Positions 9,445 to 22,630 are shown, numbered from the stretch's first letter. The stretch: DNA of 64,000 bases from Liolophura sinensis (GCF_032854445.1 NC_088307.1:13716017-13780016); one strand, 5' to 3'. Numbers and translations are program-made. Notes: generated from the letters alone by a model not told the origin.

Positions 9445-9710
9445 TTTATTTATTTATTTGATTGGTGTTTTACGCCGTACTCAAGACTATTTCACTTATA
9501 CGACGGCAGTCAGCATTATGGTGGGTGGAAACCGGGCAGAGCATGGGGGAAACCCACCACCATCTGCAGGTTGCTGGCAGACCTTCTCACTTACGGCCGG
9601 AGAGGAAGCCAGCATGAGCTGGACTTTAACTCACAGCGACCGCATTGGCGAGAGACTCCTGGGTCATTACGCTGCGCTAGCGCGCTAACCAACTGTGCCA
9701 CGTAGGCCCC
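9445..9710 (-). mobile_element. SINE-1, complete reference copy with 13-bp target-site duplication
   Basis: The best copy in the window: 266 bp, antisense. Flanks are identical 13-mers TATATGTATGCGA at 9432-9444 and 9711-9723. On the minus strand it starts GGGGCCTACGTGGCACAG with a good A-box (TGGCACAGTTGG, 9689-9700) and a B-box-like GAGTTAAAGTCC (9621-9632). Then come the body (GGCTTCCTCTCCGGCCG, CTGCCAGCAACCTGCAG, CATAATGCTGACTGCCGTCG) and the end CGGCGTAAAACACCAATCA with (AAATA)n. The A-to-B box spacing is longer than in a class I tRNA, suggesting a Ser/Leu-type ancestor or an insertion (inference). It should depend on a LINE reverse transcriptase in trans. Confidence 0.96.
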
Positions 9711-9723
9711 TATATGTATGCGA

Positions 9724-11566
9724 GGTTTGTCATAAAGTTTAATGACTGCAAATGTATAAATGGCAGTGTTACTTGAAAAATTTACATGTGCACCTGTTAT
9801 GCACACTGTGATTTGTTCCATCCCAAAGCACCAAGACTGATCCCTCACCCCGCACCCATTCATACCCCACCCCTGTGAAACAGGGATCCAAATCTTCACA
9901 TGGGAAACATCGGCAGCTACATATATGCAAACTGCATCACGAATAGCAGATTATGCTGACACAATACGCATGTCCACAAGGAGCAGATAGTAAGGTATTC
10001 AAAGCCCCCATCCCTCAGTGAAAGCCACCTTCTCATAGACTACACATGTAGACTTGTTCAGCAGTTTATGAGAACAATCTAAAGGCATGGGAAAACCTCC
10101 GTCGCTCTATAATCTACTCAGTTTAATATGTATCCTTAAGTACATGTATTTGTAAGTACATGTATTTCTGGAGAGCTGAATTGATCAGGGAGATGTGCAT
10201 TCACTATGACGGTCAAAACAAAGTGTCCGCTACACAGTAAAGCAGCACTGATGTGGTTCAGGTATTGATGCAGTCCGGCCAGGTGAAATAACGAGCAAGT
10301 AACACACCTGGCGTGAGAATCAGGTCAGATTTCACACAGGTAGTTCACACGAAGTGTCACATACACTACGCGTACATGTAGTCTCAGCTTGAAAGTCAAG
10401 ATGTCTCTCTTAATTCTTCTACAAATAGTTTGCTCTTAAGCTGAATTGGGACTGTCATCAAGCCTAGACTGAAAGCTACACCTCTAAAGAGATTAACAGC
10501 TAGCATACAGGACAGCAAACTAGGAGCAGATGTTTTGTGTAAATTAAATAACACTTAGGTCAAAATGACTGTAACTTCCGTGTACACGTACATTAGTAAG
10601 GCTGCGACTTATTTTCTTTTCAAATGCTGAAATAAAACAACACAGCTTCATGTAAAATTAAGTTTAATGGTATCAACTTTAATTTAATGACATCATAAAA
10701 TTTAAAAGATGCCATGCACTTAGGCTAATGATAAAAGGAAAAACTGTCATTTGTACACTTCTTATAAACACTTGCATGTATAACAAACAAAGTTTGTGAT
10801 CAATGGCCTGCATGTGTTCAAAACTAAGGTAATGAAAGATTTTTAAAAACCTTAGCACTTCCACAAAAACAGTCTTGAACACAGTTTTTTTTTTTAAGTT
10901 CCTAATTAGAACAGACATGTTACAGCAAGCCCGTTGTTGGCCTTAATCACCTTAGCCGCGCGTTAATACTGTAGTGTTCTGAATGACGCCTAAAAACAAC
11001 GGTGATGATAACGAATTTAAATGACGCCCCTATAACCAAGTCACAATATATGAAGATGAACAACAATAGAGGTTTTATTGCATTTTTCACGATGCAATTT
11101 GCACAACTTTCGAATACAACCAGATTCAACCGTATGAACATGCAATGTACATGTACGACGATTTACTGTTAAACAAATTAAATTTCAGGTGATCTTTTCA
11201 CCAACTTGACTAAACAAGGTGATTAAAAAATTCAATGAAATTACACGCGTATGTACCTGTAGGTGATTTATTTTGTCTAATTTCCACGTGACAGATTGTA
11301 GTGACTGAAGCCTAATAAATATTTCAAGTGGAGAAAGTAACGAATGTTCTTGTATAAAGGATAAAAAAAAAACATGTACATTGTACATGTTTGGACAAAG
11401 TATATTTGTACAGTAATCTGTGGTGGGCAGACATATGTGTATTCATCAACTCAAAATACATATTAACAATTTCACAAGAAGCACATCAAATTGGATCATG
11501 TAAAATAGCTGTACATTGTACATACATGTACATACATGTACATATATGATAATTAGCCACCATGGA
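9724..11566. other. Unannotated DNA
   Basis: Intron-like sequence with scattered ACATGT palindromes and homopolymers. No exon with both splice sites and an open frame was found. Confidence 0.5.
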
Positions 11567-12010
11567 GTAGAGCTGGTTAAGTGTCAGAAGTTCACCACTA
11601 CTAAGGAGATTAGGGTGTACATGTGCATATGACACAAGCCACAATTTCGCCCACCAGGTAACCACGTGCTGGCCACTTTCCCAGCAGGCATATTGTGGAT
11701 TACCTAGCCTGACCTCAGTCTCAGGACCCCGCCAGTAGACATGTACAGCAAGCCCGGGGTTATTGTAGAGGGTCACGCTTCCGTGACACCACAGAGGCCA
11801 ACGGGAGCTTTTACGGAGTCTGTGGGATAAACCCCATCCCTCGCTAATCCCCCTTATACGAGTCTGGCGAAGCTGTCAACTGACATAACGGCACGCGAGT
11901 CCCATTATATCGAGCGCACTAAATATCCCTGGCATTTTGGTTTCCACGTCGGAATATTTCCACAGTAGACACAAGAGATCTTCAACTGGGATTAGTTACA
12001 GGAATATGAC
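11567..12010. other. Complex, GC- and CpG-richer island (possible conserved non-coding element)
   Basis: Compositionally distinct from its AT-rich surroundings, with many CpGs (ACGCTTCCGTGACACC, GAGTCTGGCGAAGC, CGGCACGCGAGTCCC). Stops in all frames and no repeat similarity elsewhere in the window. Regulatory potential is only inferred from composition. Confidence 0.3.
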
Positions 12011-12604
12011 AATAACTAGCATGCCTTCTGTAGAAAAAGGAGCCAGACAAGAACTGGGGTGGATTATCTTTATCCACATGGAGTTTAGATAAATAAATAT
12101 GCAGGCTTATAATTACTTATGTTACTTGTTTTATAAACAGTCTCTCATCAGCCTTTGATCGAGCGCTTGGCACTGTCCACGAAAACGAATGATGTTTCAA
12201 TTATTCTCATTTTCTTTTTTTTTTTTTTTTTTTAAATTTAAAATGTAAAACATGAAAATAAAAGCTTCCCTGGATCTACAGTAACAGATTTATTTCTTCA
12301 AAGTAAGGACACAGCCACAAAATTCCTGACTCTATATACATGTAGCTAGACCCAGGATATGTATTGATCTCATATTACATACAAGCTGTCTGGTGCTTAA
12401 CATCCCAAGTTCAGTCCCATGTTGGGTCTTGTCCAACTGAAGCTTAAGATTGACAATCTCTTCACCTCTTTTACTTGACACTCTGCACACATGTAGCTTG
12501 ATCCAGTCAACAAATCGTAACTTGTATGCCCTGTTTTTCTGTTTAAAATAAGAATGTATTAGCTTGTCATGCCAGAAATTGTCCTATTTCCCGGAAACTT
12601 TGAA

Positions 12605-12645
12605 AAATGTGTCCTCCCACCATCATGCTGGCCACAGACGTGAAA
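12605..12645 (+). mobile_element. SINE-1 body fragment
   Basis: Short match to the SINE-1 body: GTCCTCCCACCATCATGCTG followed by GCCACAGACGT. No tail or head. Confidence 0.6.
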
Positions 12646-13181
12646 ATACATGTAAATAAACGAACATGTAGTTCATCTACAGGTAAACAAAATTACATGT
12701 ACAAGTTAAGTACATGTAGTTCAGTGCAACCATATGCCATAATTCAATATGTGTGTGTGGCTGCTCTTTTATATGAAGAACAGTTGTACTAGTTTCCTGG
12801 TCTTTACAATACACACATCAGGCCTGATAAAAGAACGGAAACTTAGTCAGCTATGATACAATCCTTGCCAAAACCTTCACACTGACAGCTCAATAAAAAC
12901 ACTTTTTTGACGCAGTTGAGCCAGGGAGACCCCTTGCCATTACAGTCATCCGTTCTTTTCACACGCCTGACATCAACAGTCAATCACCTTCAAAGTGTAC
13001 ATTCATCATTCATGTGAGTACACATACATGTACACTGTAAACACATGAACCATCTTCAACTGTATCACGTATCCATCGTGCACAGTGACTTCAGCATTGC
13101 GTTCAGGGGGTTTCGTGGAAGTTGTTAATTTATGTTTTTAATTCGTCACACGTTATATCACCCCTTCAATTCCATGTACTG
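12646..13181. other. Unannotated DNA
   Basis: No recognised gene or repeat. Confidence 0.45.
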
Positions 13182-13418
13182 GTGCAGTATTTCACCTGGA
13201 GTTCAGTATGTAAAAATGCACTGTAAAAATGCACTGTCAAAAGCACTTAAAGGTATTAAAATGATACATATGATGCCAAGATTTGATTTCCTTTGGGAGC
13301 TTAATCGAGTTTCACAAAAATACTCTTAAGAGGCCCTTTGAGGAAGATCAATCAATAGCATGTAGAATCAAGCAAAATGTGTCATTTGAAAAACACCAAA
13401 CTTTAGGTGAAATACAGC
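13182..13418 (+). mobile_element. MITE family C, copy 2
   Basis: The left end GCAGTATTTCACCTGGAG and the right end CTTTAGGTGAAATACAGC are inverted repeats. The interior matches copy 3 (GATGCCAA, AAGAGGCCC, AATCAAGCAAAATGTGTCA, TGAAAAACACCAAACTT). The open frames here are chance. Confidence 0.75.
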
Positions 13419-13479
13419 AGTTACATTTATCTTGTTATATATTTACCCTAAATGACCTAAAATTTCGTCCATGACTAAA

Positions 13480-13924
13480 GCTGCTCATTTTTCCAGATTC
13501 TGGGAGTTCTATTGATTTGGAAAGGCGTTTTGAGAGGTGTTTGGCAAGTAGGATGATATCCTACTGGGAAAATGTAAATTTTAAGTAATACATGTATCTC
13601 ATGACATTTATTCGCCTCCAAAAATGCTTTTCTGTGGTCAAATTTTTAGGTTATTAAGGGTTAATATTATTTAATTGGTGTTAATGCCACATTCACAAAT
13701 CTATATTGACAGATACAGTACACAAGTGGGCATAGATTATCCCTACACTGAATACATATGCACAGTTTCTAAATGCACAGTGTCATATTTCTTGTCACAC
13801 ACCTCACAAACCTCACATGTTACGTTGCCGCAATGGGATTAATGTAATGTGCAGCTTCAAATTAAAAAAGAAAAAAAAGTGCAAAAGTTTATTTTTTTAT
13901 TCATACCCAAACAAATGGAAAAAG

Positions 13925-13957
<33 letters not shown>

Positions 13958-14419
13958 ATACAACAGCGTGATAGTTGGCAAATGGTCACCCATAACCAGT
14001 GCAATACAACCTCACATGTAGTGAAATACAGCCTCACATGTACCTCAGTCTGGGTCTTCCTCTGACCATTTGTGCTTAAATACTACCACAATAGACGCCC
14101 TCTAGCTTGTAACTAATTGATCTCCCTCACGAAATAAAGAATTATTACATTCAATTCTTATCAGCTAGAACAATTATCCTCGTATGTAAGTTAAGCAGAA
14201 TTAGGTAAAAAAAACAAATATGTATCCGATGTCACAAGTCTAGTCCCTCCCAATCAAATCTCCATTTTGATTCCTCAACAATTGTATTTATGTTTATGAT
14301 TTAGTGTATGATACAGAAAATTCAGAACGCAACAGCCTTCTTGGTGTCTTACCAGCATCACATTGAAAATAAAAAATTAAACCAAAGTTTCATTGTTTCA
14401 AGATTGAAAAATTGATTTC
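13480..14419. other. Unannotated DNA with a TA microsatellite
   Basis: Contains (TA)n at about 13925-13960 and a faint SINE tail remnant near 13668. No gene signal. Confidence 0.5.
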
Positions 14420-14433
14420 TACTGGAACAAATT

Positions 14434-14585
14434 CATACGTGGGAAGGTCTGCAAGCAACCTGCAAATGGACGTGGGTTTTCCCCCCAGGCTCTGCTTGAT
14501 TTTACCCACCATAATGCTGGCCACCGTCGTATAAGTGAAATATTCTTGAGTACGGCGTAAAACACCAATCAAATAAAGAAATAAA
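14434..14585 (+). mobile_element. SINE-1, 5'-truncated, 14-bp target-site duplication
   Basis: Sense copy starting CATACGTGGGAAGGTCTGC and ending CACCAATCAAATAAAG. Flanked by identical 14-mers TACTGGAACAAATT at 14420-14433 and 14586-14599. Confidence 0.95.
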
Positions 14586-14599
14586 TACTGGAACAAATT

Positions 14600-16718
14600 G
14601 TACATACCTTCACTCACATTTCAAACTACAACGATGCTTTATCTTGTTTTATATATACATGTATAGTATACTGATGTATTTTTGGATTGGTCTGAAGTAC
14701 ATGTACATGTAACACGCTTCCTGTATACTTGTTTTCTCTGCGAAGGCCTTGGGGAAGAACACTTTCATTCTAAATTTACCAAAGCTACCTTCAATAAATA
14801 AATCCATTATTACTCTACTAAGTTGTCATAAGAGTAGAGAAAAACACACACTGAGTTAAACCGGGATCTTGTGTATGTTACACTAGTGAAATATTAAACC
14901 ATACAATATTGCTACATGTCGTTTGGCTCAAACCATCGGCAGAAAAAAACTTAACCTGATTCCACAGGTCAAAAAAAAAAAAAAAAATCGTTATTAGCTG
15001 GAGTATTAGCCATTGTCATGGCTGGTTGATTCTACTAGGGCACACTACCTCCATTTTCTTCCCCTTACCCTCACCTCCTCCACCCCTCCCACCTAGTCAC
15101 TTAAGGTGCGATGACTCAACAGTAACAAATAAGACCCCCCCCCCAATGTGTCTCCATTTTGGTACATGTACATGATGTAGCAAATCCACATGTCCGTGTA
15201 CCCATAGGGGCAAGAAGATACGGACTTTAAAAGGCACCAACATTCTCACATGTCAAATTTCCAAGGCAACCATCAATTATGTTTCTGCAGAGAACACACA
15301 CGATGCTGAAAAAATGATTGGCAAACAAGATAAAAAGTCGAAGCCAAAGGGATGTTAACTAGCATTATATTGTGCCTCACATGAATTGCATCAGCATTAT
15401 TTCTTCAGAATCAGAAGTTGGTCTCAATCTTCAATGAAGCAGTGGTTCTAACTGTTTCAAAGACTTAATCTAAAGCTTACTGTCGTGCGTATATAAAGTC
15501 AACTAACTAACTGTAGTGCAAAGGCAATGTTGGTTGGGATAAATAAAAAATGAAAACAAAAAAAAAGACAAAACATGCAAAGTAATCACAGTAATAAAAA
15601 TTTTTTTAATATTTTTGGTACGTATAAAATTTGTTTATACTTTGTATATTGCAATCAAACTTAAAAACACTTCTGAACAATTGTTGTTTGGGAGCCTCAT
15701 TTATTCCAGTTTAATAGGACATGGAGACATGCCTGCAATTGCATGAAAACTTCATGTTTATTTCCACACATGAAGATAATAATTTGGTTGAAGATTTTCA
15801 AAAAAAAGATTAATAAGGATAAAAAAAGTGTTGTATCAACATTCAAGTTCATGTAACTAATGACAAAACCAGTTTAAACTGGATTGGCCCATGATACAAT
15901 AAATTATTAAGGGAATCTTTACTTCCAAATGGTTCGTCTTCTTCCGTATCATCTTTGGGTCAAATAACTCTCTTTTCTTTTTTCACATTCTCAGATCAAA
16001 CCTTGAGTGCATCAATTCGTCAATTCAAAATGAATAATAAACAGTCCGGTAATTTTCTGTCAGTTCCTTAAACACATTTTAAAGATTTCCGGATATATTA
16101 GAAGCACACAGACATAACCACAATTGACTGTCTCCGGGCTGAAGACAGAGTGAATAAAAATGCCCCATAGTAACAGAAAGGAAAGGAGAAAAAAGAAAAA
16201 AAAATGACTCCTCTCTATTTTGCTTTGCTTTCGATGAAAAAAGAAGAAAAAAAAAACACAAGTGATGGTGATAGAATTGCAGATGACATTCGATCAGACA
16301 CATTCAATGGCTGCACAAACAAGGCTCTGGAGGTTTTGAAAAGAAACGGAAATGGACCATTAACTGGCTTCTTATGAAGCCCTAAGGTAAGGGTTTTTTC
16401 TCCATAAATCTTTTGACTGGCGGATATGAATAAAACATGCTCACAGACTGCCTGGATTTTGGCGAACACACACACACGCACTCACACACACACACACACA
16501 CGGACTAGCTACATGTACCCACAACATTCTGACTAGACAGGGTAATGGTGCAAAAGATTGACCAATTTAAACTAAATCATCACAGTGTACAGCTGTAACA
16601 CACATCATTTGTATGTTCAATGTTCTCCTATTACACATGTAATTTGTAAGGACCTTTAATATTTATTATCATGGTATATACATTGACAACTAAACAAATA
16701 GGCTTCCAGTGTGGGTAC
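14600..16718. other. Unannotated AT-rich DNA with simple repeats
   Basis: Holds A-rich runs (14972-14987, 15553-15568), a C-run near 15136 and a (CA)n microsatellite at 16466-16502. No exon or mobile element was recognised. Confidence 0.5.
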
Positions 16719-16890
16719 TACTGTAATTCTTCAACCTCTCCCCATGTTTGCAAAGTGTTCACTCAAGCATATTCTGAAAGCATTATTCTGTGTTAACTGA
16801 TAAAATTATACTTTTTATGAAGCCCTGAAATTGGCCGATCCAACCAATGTAGATTTGTCTTCAAAATCAAATTAACATTTGCATAAATCC
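16719..16890 (+). mobile_element. MITE family B, copy 2
   Basis: Begins TACTGTAATTCTTCAACC, then GTTTGCAAAGTGTTCACTC, AGCATATTCTGAAAGCATT, GAAGCCCTGAAATTGGCC and CAAAATCAAATTAAC. The right terminal repeat is lost. Confidence 0.8.
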
Positions 16891-17059
16891 ACTGTGCAAA
16901 CTGACGTATACATGTAGACACATGTGCAGATTCTTATGCACATGCACAGGAAATATGTTTTCCTTCAAATGCAAAGAAACCATGCATACTGTATTTAAGG
17001 CATCTACATGTATATAATGCCATCCACTGAAATTCTTCAGTCACATGCATTCCAGAAAG

Positions 17060-17345
17060 AATGCCACACCACAGTACACATGTACAGTGAAACTGTCCCG
17101 AACCCTTTGTGGACTGTCCCACTTCCCTCAAAACAAGTGGGCACTTGTAAGATATCTCCCCCTTAAGTGCACCGACCGACGAAATTCGATCATGTCGATC
17201 AAGATCGCCTCGCCCCCGTGGGTCAACTATTCCATGCTGACCGCTATTAAGGCAATGAGCAGAGGCAGGAATGCGGAAAATCAATTCCCGCAGAAAGAAT
17301 TCAATCAGAAAGTCAGCATACTAGCTGTTACACTGCAGAGGTCTA
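17060..17345. other. Complex island (possible conserved non-coding element)
   Basis: High-complexity segment with CpGs (GACCGACGAAATTCGATC, AAGATCGCCTCGCCCCCGTG, GCAGGAATGCGGAAAATC). An open frame crosses it on each strand, but neither has splice sites or recognisable peptide features. No similarity elsewhere in the window. Confidence 0.3.
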
Positions 17346-17577
17346 CATGACCAAGTGAATGTGCGGTCCAGTAAGAGTAGGGAGAAGTGGTGATAAGGTT
17401 TAGTGAGTGGATTACAACACATACATGCACATACAAGTATCGCTCGACTGTAAGCTACATCAGTGTCTCAGAAGCTCTCCTAAAGACTTCTTCAAGACAA
17501 ATGGACAGATTAAAGCACCTGCAAAGGAGGTTAAACTGCATACATGTAATTTATATAATTTCACTTCTATGACACAA

Positions 17578-17680
17578 CCAGCAGTATGGTGGGTGGAAAC
17601 CGGACAGAGCCCTGGGAAAACAACCCCAAAATATCCACTGGTTTCTGGCAGACCTTCCCACGTACCATCGGAAAGGTGGT
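17578..17680 (-). mobile_element. SINE-1 body fragment
   Basis: Antisense fragment without tail or head: AGTATGGTGGGTGGAAACCG, then TTTCTGGCAGACCTTCCCAC. An A-rich replacement lies in the middle (CAACCCCAAAATATCC). Confidence 0.8.
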
Positions 17681-17689
17681 TTCTTTAAT

Positions 17690-18348
17690 GTGTCAGTCCT
17701 TAAATATTCTCATTTTGAGGTATACATGTGTGGGCTGGGTGTTTAAATTCTGTACAGGTCATACTAAACACTGACATTACCAAGACTCGGTGTCTTGCAT
17801 TGTATTGTATTTATTCACCATAAGTATAATTAGAAAACATGTTTACAGAAAATAAAGCATGGCAGAAATAAAGTCACAGAGGGCTCGATCTATCCCGGGG
17901 AAGTACAAGTATGTAAGATGGCGCTGGTTGTAGGTGAATTATAAGTGAATAATAACACAGTAAACATTTTATATATTTAAGAAAAACACAAACCATTGTC
18001 ATGTGCCAAAAGAGATGCTGTCAACTGCTAATGTTCAAAATTTCTTACTTTTCCAGATTTAGTACCTTACCCATGATAACGTCAACCCTGTTACCTACAT
18101 GGGAATATACATGAGCGTGTTTGCAATGGAACAGCCAGTGAAACTCCAAGCTCTGAAGATGACATTCACATCACAAATCAAATTGCTCACTTTTCCCATA
18201 CATTACTTTGTCCATGTTATAGCTCAACTAAATAGTGAATCACAAGCAAAGCTATGAAAACTGATGTACAAAGTTTTGTGAAAGTGCAGCCTAACCTACA
18301 GTGCATGCACATGTACAGTAAAGGGCTTATCTGCAATATCAACAAGTA
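17690..18348. other. Unannotated DNA
   Basis: No recognised gene or repeat. Confidence 0.45.
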
Positions 18349-18360
18349 CAAATGCTTATT

Positions 18361-18501
18361 TATTTATTTGATTGGTGTTTTACGCCAAACTCAAGAATAT
18401 TTCACTTATATGACAGCGGCCAGCATTATGGTAGGAGGAAACAGGGCACAGCCCAGGGGAAACCCACGACCATCTGCAGGTTGCTGGCAGACCTTCCCAT
18501 G
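18361..18501 (-). mobile_element. SINE-1, 5'-truncated, 12-bp target-site duplication
   Basis: Antisense copy from the tail (ATTTATTTGATTGG) to CTGGCAGACCTTCCCATG. Flanked by CAAATGCTTATT at 18349-18360 and 18502-18513; the left edge partly overlaps the tail repeat. Confidence 0.92.
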
Positions 18502-18770
18502 CAAATGCTTATTATGATTTACATGTATAATATTATATAATACATACAGATTGAATTTTCATCTTTAAAGATCTACATGTATTTCGGTGAGTAATCAATT
18601 TAAGACGCTCTCAGTTTTGGCCAAGTTACACTTAGGACAAAATCAGAATTTTAGTAATCGTATATGTAAAACATGCAGGAGAATAAAAACGCTCATTCAG
18701 CGATTTTACGGTTTCAAGTTACATGTGAACGTCAATCTCAGCATCTGGTGCCAGTAATGCTTTACCTTCT

Positions 18771-18868
18771 GGGCCCAGTTGTTAAAAACTGGTTTAAGAC
18801 TCAATACCAGATTTAACTTTAAGCCAAGTCTTCAATTTTGTACTTAGCCTAAACAAAACTGTGTACCA
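18771..18868. mobile_element. Foldback family D, copy 2 (half element)
   Basis: GGGCCCAGTTGTTAAAAACT, then AACTTTAAGCCAAGTCTTCA and TAGCCTAAACAAAACTGTG match the left half of the element at 3639-3864. The matching right arm is not found. Confidence 0.55.
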
Positions 18869-18924
18869 GCATGACCAGGTAATACAGGTATATATGAGCC
18901 CAAATCGTCTGCTGTTACACATGT

Positions 18925-19128
18925 ACTTTGACTGTTTGCATGGTGTTTATTCAAGCATATTCTGAAGGCATTATTCTGTGTAGACTGATATACATGGACT
19001 TTCTGTAAAGCCTTGAAATTGGAAAATCCACCTTATGTAGTTTTGTCTCCAAAATCAAATTAAATGGTTTCATAAATAACAAGAAAGCTCGTCTTTCATG
19101 TGTGAAAAGGTTGAGGAATTAGGCTACA
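18925..19128 (+). mobile_element. MITE family B, copy 3
   Basis: TTTGCATGGTGTTTATTCAA, AGCATATTCTGAAGGCATTA, TTTTGTCTCCAAAATCAAAT and the end GTGAAAAGGTTGAGGAATTA are visible. The first 20 bases are degraded. Confidence 0.8.
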
Positions 19129-20459
19129 TTCACATTTATACATGGAGCAGAAAATATGCTTTTAATACGCTATAAGTTTAGTAAATAAATTAAGGAATGT
19201 ACATGTGTACAACACAGGCAGTGCATAAATCTATATTCAAGTATAGTGAAGCCAACAGCTCAAAATAAAACCACTTCACAAAGCCAGGTGTGAAAATAGG
19301 GGCAATGCGTGACTAGCCAGGTACTAAAATCCTCATGACTCTGAGGAGACCGGAAAGTCAATTTAGCAGGCCTGTGATCTATGGCAGGACTAAGCAACAG
19401 AACTAAAGGAGGGGCATGTTTGGGTGTACAAAGGGCTGTAGTCCAGGAACAACATTACAGCTGGCCAGACCTCACAAGGACAAATTGGCCGGTCAATCCA
19501 CAACTCTATTTCCTCTTTAAATATTTGATCTGCTTTCACTGTGCCCGACTAAAGAGTCTTGACTGAAGCAGATTTGACTGCAGACTGAGCTTGCTGGACC
19601 TCTGACAGTGTGCCAATGACCGTTCGCTTTCAACAGTCTGTTTGTATGAGGATAAATCAATTAAAGCAACGTTTTCGCACAATGCCAGATATTTTGCACC
19701 CTGCCTACCAACAGCTGGTTCAAACGTCCGACCAGTAATTGTAAGTCTGCCATGAAAGGGAGGTGAAAATAAATGTTGTTGTTGAAATCCAAACCATGGA
19801 AATTCAAACTGATTCATCAAGGAATGTCGAGGAACTAACAAGGTACATTAACTATCCCCTGGGAGGGAAATGGGCCAGTGAAATTACTTCTCTACAGTCC
19901 TTTTTTCATTACCTTTCAGAGGTAAATAGCCTCAATGACCCCCACCTTAACTTCGATTAACGTCCCAGGTAAATTTAATACTGTGAACCACACCCACATG
20001 TATGGGTTTGAATACCTGTAAATGATCATGGCTTTAAGCAGTCATACTGTGGCAACCTGAATATACATGTAGGTTTGAAGGTGCTTGATTTTGCAATAAA
20101 AGTGATAAAAACCAACATTTATGCATCACAAACTTTAACCTATTTTCCAAATAAAAAGGCCATCTCCCCTCAAATAACTAAGACAAGCGAAATTAAGTGA
20201 GTCACCATATCCAATCACTGCGTAGTTTAGTAAAAATTGTGAAATGTTTCAACTTTTTCTTATCGCCCATCCACCTACATGTACAGTAGTTGTACAGCAA
20301 AATGGCTCAGAATTTGGACATCATAACCTACAATTGCTTGAGTCACTTCTGGTTCACCTATAATAATGGCCTAGTACTGTATGTCATATTAACTGCCCAG
20401 TATAGCATGGCATCTACGAATTATGTGTATTATGCAGGCATGATTTATCTCCCTTCATT
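19129..20459. other. Unannotated DNA
   Basis: No splice-flanked open frame, RNA gene or repeat was recognised. Confidence 0.45.
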
Positions 20460-20800
20460 ATGTCAAAGGATCGAGACTGACCGTGGAACAAATTCCAATA
20501 TGGCCATTTGTCGATGAAGGACTACACTGGTTGCCTAGACATAATGGAACCTGCCGGCTTCCCTAGCTCTATCTGATACCATTATGAAGGACAGGCCAAA
20601 TATGAGACGGACTTGAATTCCAGCCATCTAATTGACATTCAGGCTTAATGAAGCCTGCTGAAATAATAGAGAGACCAGTGATAAATCTTGGCCAATGACA
20701 GGTCTGTAGGCTAAATAAAACTATGAGAAACCTCAGAATGAGGCTTGGCACTTTGGCACCAAGGATTCTGGCAAAGGGAAGCAATCCATTCCACCTAGTG
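20460..20800. other. Complex island (possible conserved non-coding element)
   Basis: High-complexity segment (GATCGAGACTGACCGTGG, TTGCCTAGACATAATGG, AAATCTTGGCCAATGACAGG) with stops in all frames and no repeat match. CCAAT-like GGCCAATGA at about 20690. Confidence 0.25.
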
Positions 20801-21995
20801 GTGAGGAAAAGTATTCACGATTGGTACAGAGCACCGCACGCTGGGATGTTAAAGCAACTTTACAATGAAGCATGAAAATGTGTATCTTTTTTCAAGTAAT
20901 GTAGAGATGTCTAAAAACATGTACAGGGTAATATGAAAATGACAAATTCTATTTAAAAAAATTCTATTTTCAATCTTGTTTCTGTAAGAATTAACATCCA
21001 AAAATGTCAAAACACATAAAAATGAAGACAAGAGAAAATTACACATTCCTGTTATTCAGGTAGAAAAAGACACCAAGAAACCAATGCTTGGGCTGCAAAG
21101 TAATGTTAACCATTAACCACTTTTTGTTCAAAGAACAGTCTTCTTTTAAACATGGATGCCATACATGTACGTCAAAGTGAAGCATAACACAGGGCCTTTA
21201 ACAGTAGACTGCAACAGATACTTAGGGAATGCAGAGATTTATGACGGCACAAATGCCATAAAGAAATTCTGCACCAAAACAACAGGCAATCTGTTCCAGT
21301 TTGGTAAAAAAGGAAAAATTACCAAAAGATCTTTTAGTTCATCTAAAACCCAAAGAAAACACCAAAACTGCTATTACAGGAATGGCCTTCCAATCACATT
21401 TTAGGTCGATCGAATAGAACAACTGTTCACAAGTTATTGGGCTATTAACAAGCGTAACGGGCAGAGAATGGTGTCTCCCTGGTATCTGGCATTTTAACCT
21501 GAGTGATCGCATTATAAAGATGTTGAAATCAATGCCTCGATTCATCCCCCTTCAGCTGGAGTAACTATAGCCATTCTGACAGGGACACCATCGGGGCATT
21601 AGGGAGAAGGAATTAAGCCTTGGGCCGTGTTGGATGATTGCCATGGTGGCCGCATCACGCAGGCATTATGGAATTACAGTCTACTCTTGATGGCATTTTG
21701 TCCGTGCAGTCACTGGTAGAGGAGAGTGCACAGGAACTGGAGAAACATTGAGAGTACATGTACAGGGGGAAATTACACAGGCCCCCATGTTCATTCACGG
21801 GTGAATAAGATAAAAGTAACTGAAAACTTTAGCAACTAAACACTTCACCATCCTCAAAGTTTCTAATTCAGAGAGAAGATGGGTAACCAAGTTGTTATGT
21901 GAGCTTCATCATGACTGGAGCAGATGTCTGAGAGCTCAGCCTGGTCTTAACAGCAAACTGTCACCTCAGAACAATCAACTTTATTGTATCATGTA
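20801..21995. other. Unannotated DNA with a second complex stretch
   Basis: Mostly AT-rich. 21540-21730 is again of higher complexity (ACACCATCGGGGCATTAGGG, TGCCATGGTGGCCGCATCAC). No gene supported. Confidence 0.4.
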
Positions 21996-21999
21996 CAGT

Positions 22000-22220
22000 A
22001 TTCTAATTTCTCAACTTTTTTGTGTATGAAAGAGCAACTTTCAATGCCATTTATGCACCTTTTTCATTTGATTTTAGAGATAAATCTACATTTGTTGTGT
22101 TGGAGTGTTTCAGTGCTTCACAAAAACCATAATTTTATCAGCCTACACAGAACAATGCCCTCAGAATATGTTAAAATAAACACCTTGAAAACATGCGAAA
22201 AGGTTGAAGAATTACAGTAT
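22000..22220 (-). mobile_element. MITE family B, copy 4
   Basis: Minus-oriented and nearly complete. The left end is TTCTAATTTCTCAAC and the right end GCGAAAAGGTTGAAGAATTACAGTA, with GAACAATGCCCTCAGAATATG inside. The open frame over it is not a gene. Confidence 0.85.
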
Positions 22221-22620
22221 ACCTGACGCAGGGAAAAACATGTTTGAAAATTCAAGCTTCAGACTGATAACCTTGACAAAAACATCAGCCAATATGATTT
22301 ATTTGCAATGCAAAAAAACAACCTGATAATGGATCAGATAAAACAAACATAATTTATGTGAATAAACTTATGCATCTTTGAATAACACTATAAGTTATGT
22401 TTGTGATGACCTTGGCTCAATTTGAGGTCATTGCTTTTTAACATTCTGAGCTCCTAAAAACAAGTGAATGACCAACCATTTAGAATCCTATAATGGAGGG
22501 CAGACATAATCTATTCACACAGCTACGTGTACATGTGCAGAAATAATTCAGGATGGTCATGGTATTACAGATACATGATATCAGTCGTTCACACAGTCCA
22601 CACTGTTCCGACACAAAATC
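22221..22620. other. Unannotated AT-rich DNA
   Basis: Nothing recognised. Confidence 0.45.
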
Positions 22621-22630
22621 CTCTTTAGGA

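Noticed and set aside
9591-9899. 102-codon minus-strand open frame
   Set aside because: Mostly antisense reading through the SINE-1 copy at 9445-9710.
16079-16481. Open frames rich in Phe/Ser/Leu
   Set aside because: They run through A/T homopolymer and CA microsatellite sequence.
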